Shown here: positions 12,597 to 15,416 of the stretch, piece by piece
Layout: every line of letters begins with the position of its first letter
Position numbering within the stretch: the stretch's first letter is position 1
The notes under the pieces: generated by a model
Told to the model about the DNA's origin: nothing
Seen by the model: only the letters and a program-made list of their open reading frames with translations
The model's database searches: none
Position numbers and translations under genes: made by a program
NCBI GenBank assembly: GCA_934234185.1
Contig: CAKQHO010000080.1
Coordinates: 1 to 15,416 of the forward strand
Reading direction: 5' to 3'
Origin: an uncultured Psychrobacillus sp.
GTDB lineage: Bacteria; Bacillota; Bacilli; Bacillales_A; Planococcaceae
Length of the DNA stretch: 15,416 nt

Positions 12597-15035
12597 ATGA
12601 AACTAAATATGGAGCAGAGACGTATTGTAGAGCTGGAGCCAAACGGTCATATGATGGTAAAGGGGGTTGCGGGGTCTGGAAAGACTACTGTTGCCATAAG
12701 ACGTATCTCTTTTCTGCAGCATCATTATAGTCCTGAAGATAACGATATAGTCTTACTAGTTACTTACAATAAAACATTACTTCAGTACATCAAGTATCAA
12801 TATCATAAGCTTGCAGATGATGAGCAAGAGCGATTTGAGACTTTGTTTGCCAACAATAATGAAGTCAAAATTGTAACGATTGATAGTATTATGTATAAAT
12901 ATTTTACTCATTATGCTCGTAGAATGAATCTGTCCCTGAAAGCTTCTAATAAGACATTGGAGCAGAAAGTAATGATGAAGGCTATCCATCAAGTACAACA
13001 GCATTATCCTAAAAATAAAGTACTTTCACCAAAAAATCTTTTATTCTTACTGGATGAAGTAACTTGGATTAATGCCTGTCAAATAGAAGATGTAGAGACC
13101 TACCAACAAATTGATCGTATCGGTAGAACAACAGGTGGTAGAGGAGCGCCGCAAAAGCTAACGAAAAATTCAGACCTCCGAAGGGCTATTTTTGAGCTGA
13201 TGGAGACGTTCAATGCCATGCTGGCCCAGGAAGGATTTCTTACATTTAAGCAGATGAATCTTTTAGCATTGAAAGAAGCTCAAGAGGTCAATCATGGGAA
13301 ATATACACATATTATTATAGATGAGAGTCAGGATTTAACGAAGGTGCAATTAGAGTTTATTAAATGCATCTATCAAGAAAAGCCTTACTCCTCCTTGCTA
13401 TTTGTTGCGGATAATACGCAAAGTATTTATTCCCAATCTTGGCTTGGGAAGGGTAGACCATATACGTCTATTGGCTATGATATGAGCGGTAAATCAAGAA
13501 CCTTAAGTAAAAACTATCGCACAACTACTGAGATCTCGAAAGCCGCATATCAGCTGATTGAAAATGATGAAACCATTAATAATAATGTGGACTTTGTAAA
13601 GCCTTCCTTGATAGATAGGCATGGTCATTCTCCTATTTATCGTTTCTTTGTGAATGGTCAGAATCAGACAGACTATTTGGTCAGTGAAATTAAAACTCTC
13701 CTGAATGATTACTCGTTAGCTGACATTTGTGTGGTAGCTAAAGAGAAGAGGCTCATAGAAAATGCTGGACAGGCTCTTGAAAATCAAGGAATTCCGTGCG
13801 ATATTCTTCAAACATCTGACGCTAATTTTGATTCCAATAAAGTGAAGCTAGTAACTATGCATTCCATAAAAGGTTTAGAGTTTAAAGTGATCTTTCTAAT
13901 CGACTTGAACGAAGGAGTAATACCCAATACAAGCTTGTATGACTTGGATGACGAAGAAGCCATTGATTCAGAGGAAAGAAAACTCCTGTATGTCGGAATG
14001 ACGAGAGCTAATGAGTTATTATATATGTCTTCAGTGAAAAGACCTTCTAAGTTTATCAAAGAGATCGACTTCGAATATTTAAGGATGAAACGAGATTCAC
14101 GGATAAGGCCTTTCCAGTCCATTACTATTCAAGATTATCAGCTTAAAAATGAAATAATTGATGTAAACGCGAAAGAAGAGGTAGTGCGTCAGTGGATGCT
14201 TCGAGAGCTTACGAAAACGTATGGATATCCTTTAGAACTTTTAGAGCTGGAGTTTCCAGTTCAGCAATTTTCTAAAAAAGGCTATGTTGATATAGCTGTA
14301 AACATTTATGCTAACGAAGAAGCTCTTCCTTACATTTTCGTGGAAGTAAAGCAATTTGGTAATGGTATTGGGGATGCAGCAGAGCAACTAAAATCCTATT
14401 TAGATGCAGATTCTAGAGCGAGATATGGTGTAGTTACAGATGGTATCAGTCTTTTATGTTTAGATCGCAATGGAGAGATATTAAACGATATACCTAGATG
14501 TCAGCCGCAGTTTCTTCCGGACACGAAGGATACGAGACATTATATCAACTTAAAAAATAATAAGAAGTATAAAATAGTTACTGAAATAGATAATGAGGAA
14601 GCAGTTGAGTTTGTGGATATAGACTCGGAGCTGTATGTCACCTACGAGGCAAAAGTGAGGGTGCCACTAATAGGTAATGTGGCAGCAGGAGTTCCTATTT
14701 CAGTACAAGTTGAATATGATAACTATCTCACGCTTCCAAAGGATTGGCTCATTTTAGAGGATAACTCCTTTGCACTCATCGTAACTGGAGACAGCATGAT
14801 AGGAGCCGGAATCGATAGAGGCGACATGGTAATTGTAAATCGTCAACAAGCTGCTTCAAATGGAGACATAGTGATTGCAATTATTGGAGAAGAAGCTACC
14901 ATGAAAAAGTTTATGCCCATGGGGGATTCTATTCTGCTAATTTCAGAGAATGAAAAATATGAACCAATCCAAATGAAAAAAGAAGATGTTTTAATTAATG
15001 GAAAAGTCATTGGTATATTAAAGCAAAAATCATAA
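12597..15035 (+). CDS. UvrD-like helicase / HsdR-N-like nuclease / LexA-S24 autoprotease fusion
   Basis: An 812-residue three-part protein. Residues 1-500 form a superfamily 1A helicase: Walker A GVAGSGKT (23-30), motif II IIIDESQDL (239-247), motif IV region TLSKNYRTT, motif V MHSIKGLEF (421-429) and motif VI LLYVGMTRA (463-471). Residues about 530-640 resemble the HsdR N-terminal PD-(D/E)xK nuclease fold: GYVDIAV with D565, then FVEVK with E583 and K585. Residues about 688-812 form a LexA/UmuD-type S24 domain: cleavage site VAAG (A697-G698), catalytic S733 in GDSMIGAG and K770 in ATMKKF. The 37-residue Ser-Lys gap equals that of E. coli LexA (119 and 156). The start at 12597 has GAGGTG 6 nt upstream. 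By analogy, RecA filaments could trigger self-cleavage that frees or inactivates the helicase-nuclease. It stands alone, without visible partner genes. Confidence 0.85.
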   Translation: MKLNMEQRRIVELEPNGHMMVKGVAGSGKTTVAIRRISFLQHHYSPEDNDIVLLVTYNKTLLQYIKYQYHKLADDEQERFETLFANNNEVKIVTIDSIMYKYFTHYARRMNLSLKASNKTLEQKVMMKAIHQVQQHYPKNKVLSPKNLLFLLDEVTWINACQIEDVETYQQIDRIGRTTGGRGAPQKLTKNSDLRRAIFELMETFNAMLAQEGFLTFKQMNLLALKEAQEVNHGKYTHIIIDESQDLTKVQLEFIKCIYQEKPYSSLLFVADNTQSIYSQSWLGKGRPYTSIGYDMSGKSRTLSKNYRTTTEISKAAYQLIENDETINNNVDFVKPSLIDRHGHSPIYRFFVNGQNQTDYLVSEIKTLLNDYSLADICVVAKEKRLIENAGQALENQGIPCDILQTSDANFDSNKVKLVTMHSIKGLEFKVIFLIDLNEGVIPNTSLYDLDDEEAIDSEERKLLYVGMTRANELLYMSSVKRPSKFIKEIDFEYLRMKRDSRIRPFQSITIQDYQLKNEIIDVNAKEEVVRQWMLRELTKTYGYPLELLELEFPVQQFSKKGYVDIAVNIYANEEALPYIFVEVKQFGNGIGDAAEQLKSYLDADSRARYGVVTDGISLLCLDRNGEILNDIPRCQPQFLPDTKDTRHYINLKNNKKYKIVTEIDNEEAVEFVDIDSELYVTYEAKVRVPLIGNVAAGVPISVQVEYDNYLTLPKDWLILEDNSFALIVTGDSMIGAGIDRGDMVIVNRQQAASNGDIVIAIIGEEATMKKFMPMGDSILLISENEKYEPIQMKKEDVLINGKVIGILKQKS

Positions 15036-15060
15036 GTCGAAGATAAGTCTTCGGCTCTTT
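15035..15060 (+). terminator. Probable terminator of the helicase fusion gene
   Basis: AGTCGAAGA (15035-15043) pairs with TCTTCGGCT (15048-15056) over 9 bp with one G-U pair and a 4-nt loop, starting at the last base of the stop codon. Only a short CTTT follows, so it is a modest terminator. Confidence 0.6.
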
Positions 15061-15068
15061 AAAAGAAC

Positions 15069-15244
15069 AAGAAAGTATATACTTCTATAAATTTTTGTCC
15101 AGCTCCATCCCCTTACCCCTCGAGGGTCAACAGGATGGTAGTCAGGAAAACGTTGTTACACGATGTGACATTCTTAGTTTTCCTTCCGTGTTTACGTCTC
15201 CCACTTGCTTGTGGGGGCAGACATAGGCGCTTGCGCTTTTCTTA
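15069..15244. repeat. Dispersed repeat, copy 3 (about 176 bp)
   Basis: It is full-length relative to copy 1, from AAGAAAGTATA to GCGCTTTTCTTA. The central hairpin (15144-15184) keeps the outer arms AGGAAAAC/GTTTTCCT and the tip ACACGATGTGAC, but the middle of its right arm has diverged (ATTCTTA) so pairing is lost there. It lies in the same relation to its upstream gene as copy 1, just after the 3' end. Confidence 0.85.
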
Positions 15245-15363
15245 GTGAAAGAAATAATACATTTTTTAAAACCATGAGCCCAGTGTGAGGGCACTGAAAA
15301 AGTCCATTAATATTTGAAGAGAGTATGTGGAGAAAGAAGCTTTCACATACTCGCTTTTTATAT
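15245..15363. terminator. Spacer with two hairpins, one terminator-like
   Basis: GAGTATGTG (15321-15329) and CACATACTC (15344-15352) form a 9-bp stem with an inner AAAG/CTTT, followed by GC and T5 (15355-15359): a good rho-independent terminator on the plus strand with no gene just upstream. A smaller hairpin CAGTG/CACTG (15281-15296) is followed by AAAAAG. No gene is seen; the stretch may be a mobile-element remnant. Confidence 0.5.
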
Positions 15364-15416
15364 CGTTGATTTCCATTACGGCGGACGCTTTTCGCGGGCA
15401 CGGCTCCAGCCTTCTC
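15364..15416. repeat. Start of a second dispersed repeat family (cut by window end)
   Basis: GTTGATTTCC followed by GGCGGACGC, CGCGGGCACGGC and CCAGCC is GC-rich against an AT-rich background. From memory it matches the beginning of a palindromic intergenic element frequent in Bacillaceae and Planococcaceae (GGCGGACGCTTTCCGCGGGC type). The remainder lies outside the window. Confidence 0.5.

Noticed and set aside
1..15416. CRISPR array, prophage or integrated element
   Set aside because: No regularly spaced repeats, integrase, phage structural genes or attachment-site duplications were seen. The repeats found are widely spaced intergenic elements.

Overview
The window is low-GC, uses strong AAAGGAGG-type ribosome binding sites and gives Bacillota-type proteins: HelD, a CarD-like factor, a double-MerR regulator and a YhcX-like acetyltransferase. 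Together with dispersed repeats of a kind I recall from Bacillaceae and Planococcaceae, this points to a Bacillus-, Psychrobacillus- or Lysinibacillus-like chromosome. The genus cannot be fixed from the sequence alone. There are no rRNA or tRNA genes, no intact insertion sequence and no CRISPR array.

Left part (1-4200): a CarD-like RNA polymerase-binding protein (minus) and a MarR regulator (plus) diverge from a compact promoter. Its central palindrome supplies the -35 box of both genes. A regulator with two MerR helix-turn-helix domains follows, tail-to-tail with a HelD-type RNA polymerase-recycling ATPase.

Middle part (4200-8250): a stand-alone GNAT resembling the N-terminal half of YhcX faces, across a bidirectional terminator, an operon of a nitrilase-family amidohydrolase and a second GNAT. 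Next comes an ECF sigma factor with a translationally coupled single-pass membrane partner, the likely anti-sigma factor. Their upstream region holds a perfect 10-bp inverted repeat and ECF-like promoter motifs.

Right part (8250-15416): an M20D amidohydrolase, a two-helix membrane peptide, a decayed HisE/MazG-like pseudogene, and a 7TM-PAS-GGDEF diguanylate cyclase. A hidden 44-codon gene for a secreted two-cysteine peptide lies next to a decayed small membrane-protein gene. Last is an 812-residue fusion of a UvrD-like helicase, an HsdR-N-like nuclease domain and a LexA/S24 self-cleaving domain. Copies of a roughly 170-bp dispersed repeat sit after the sigma operon and after the helicase, and a 3' fragment sits beside the peptide gene. 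A second repeat family starts at the right edge.

The most unusual items are the helicase-nuclease-LexA fusion, which looks like a DNA-damage-gated enzyme, and the unlisted secreted peptide with repeated operator-like motifs over its promoter.
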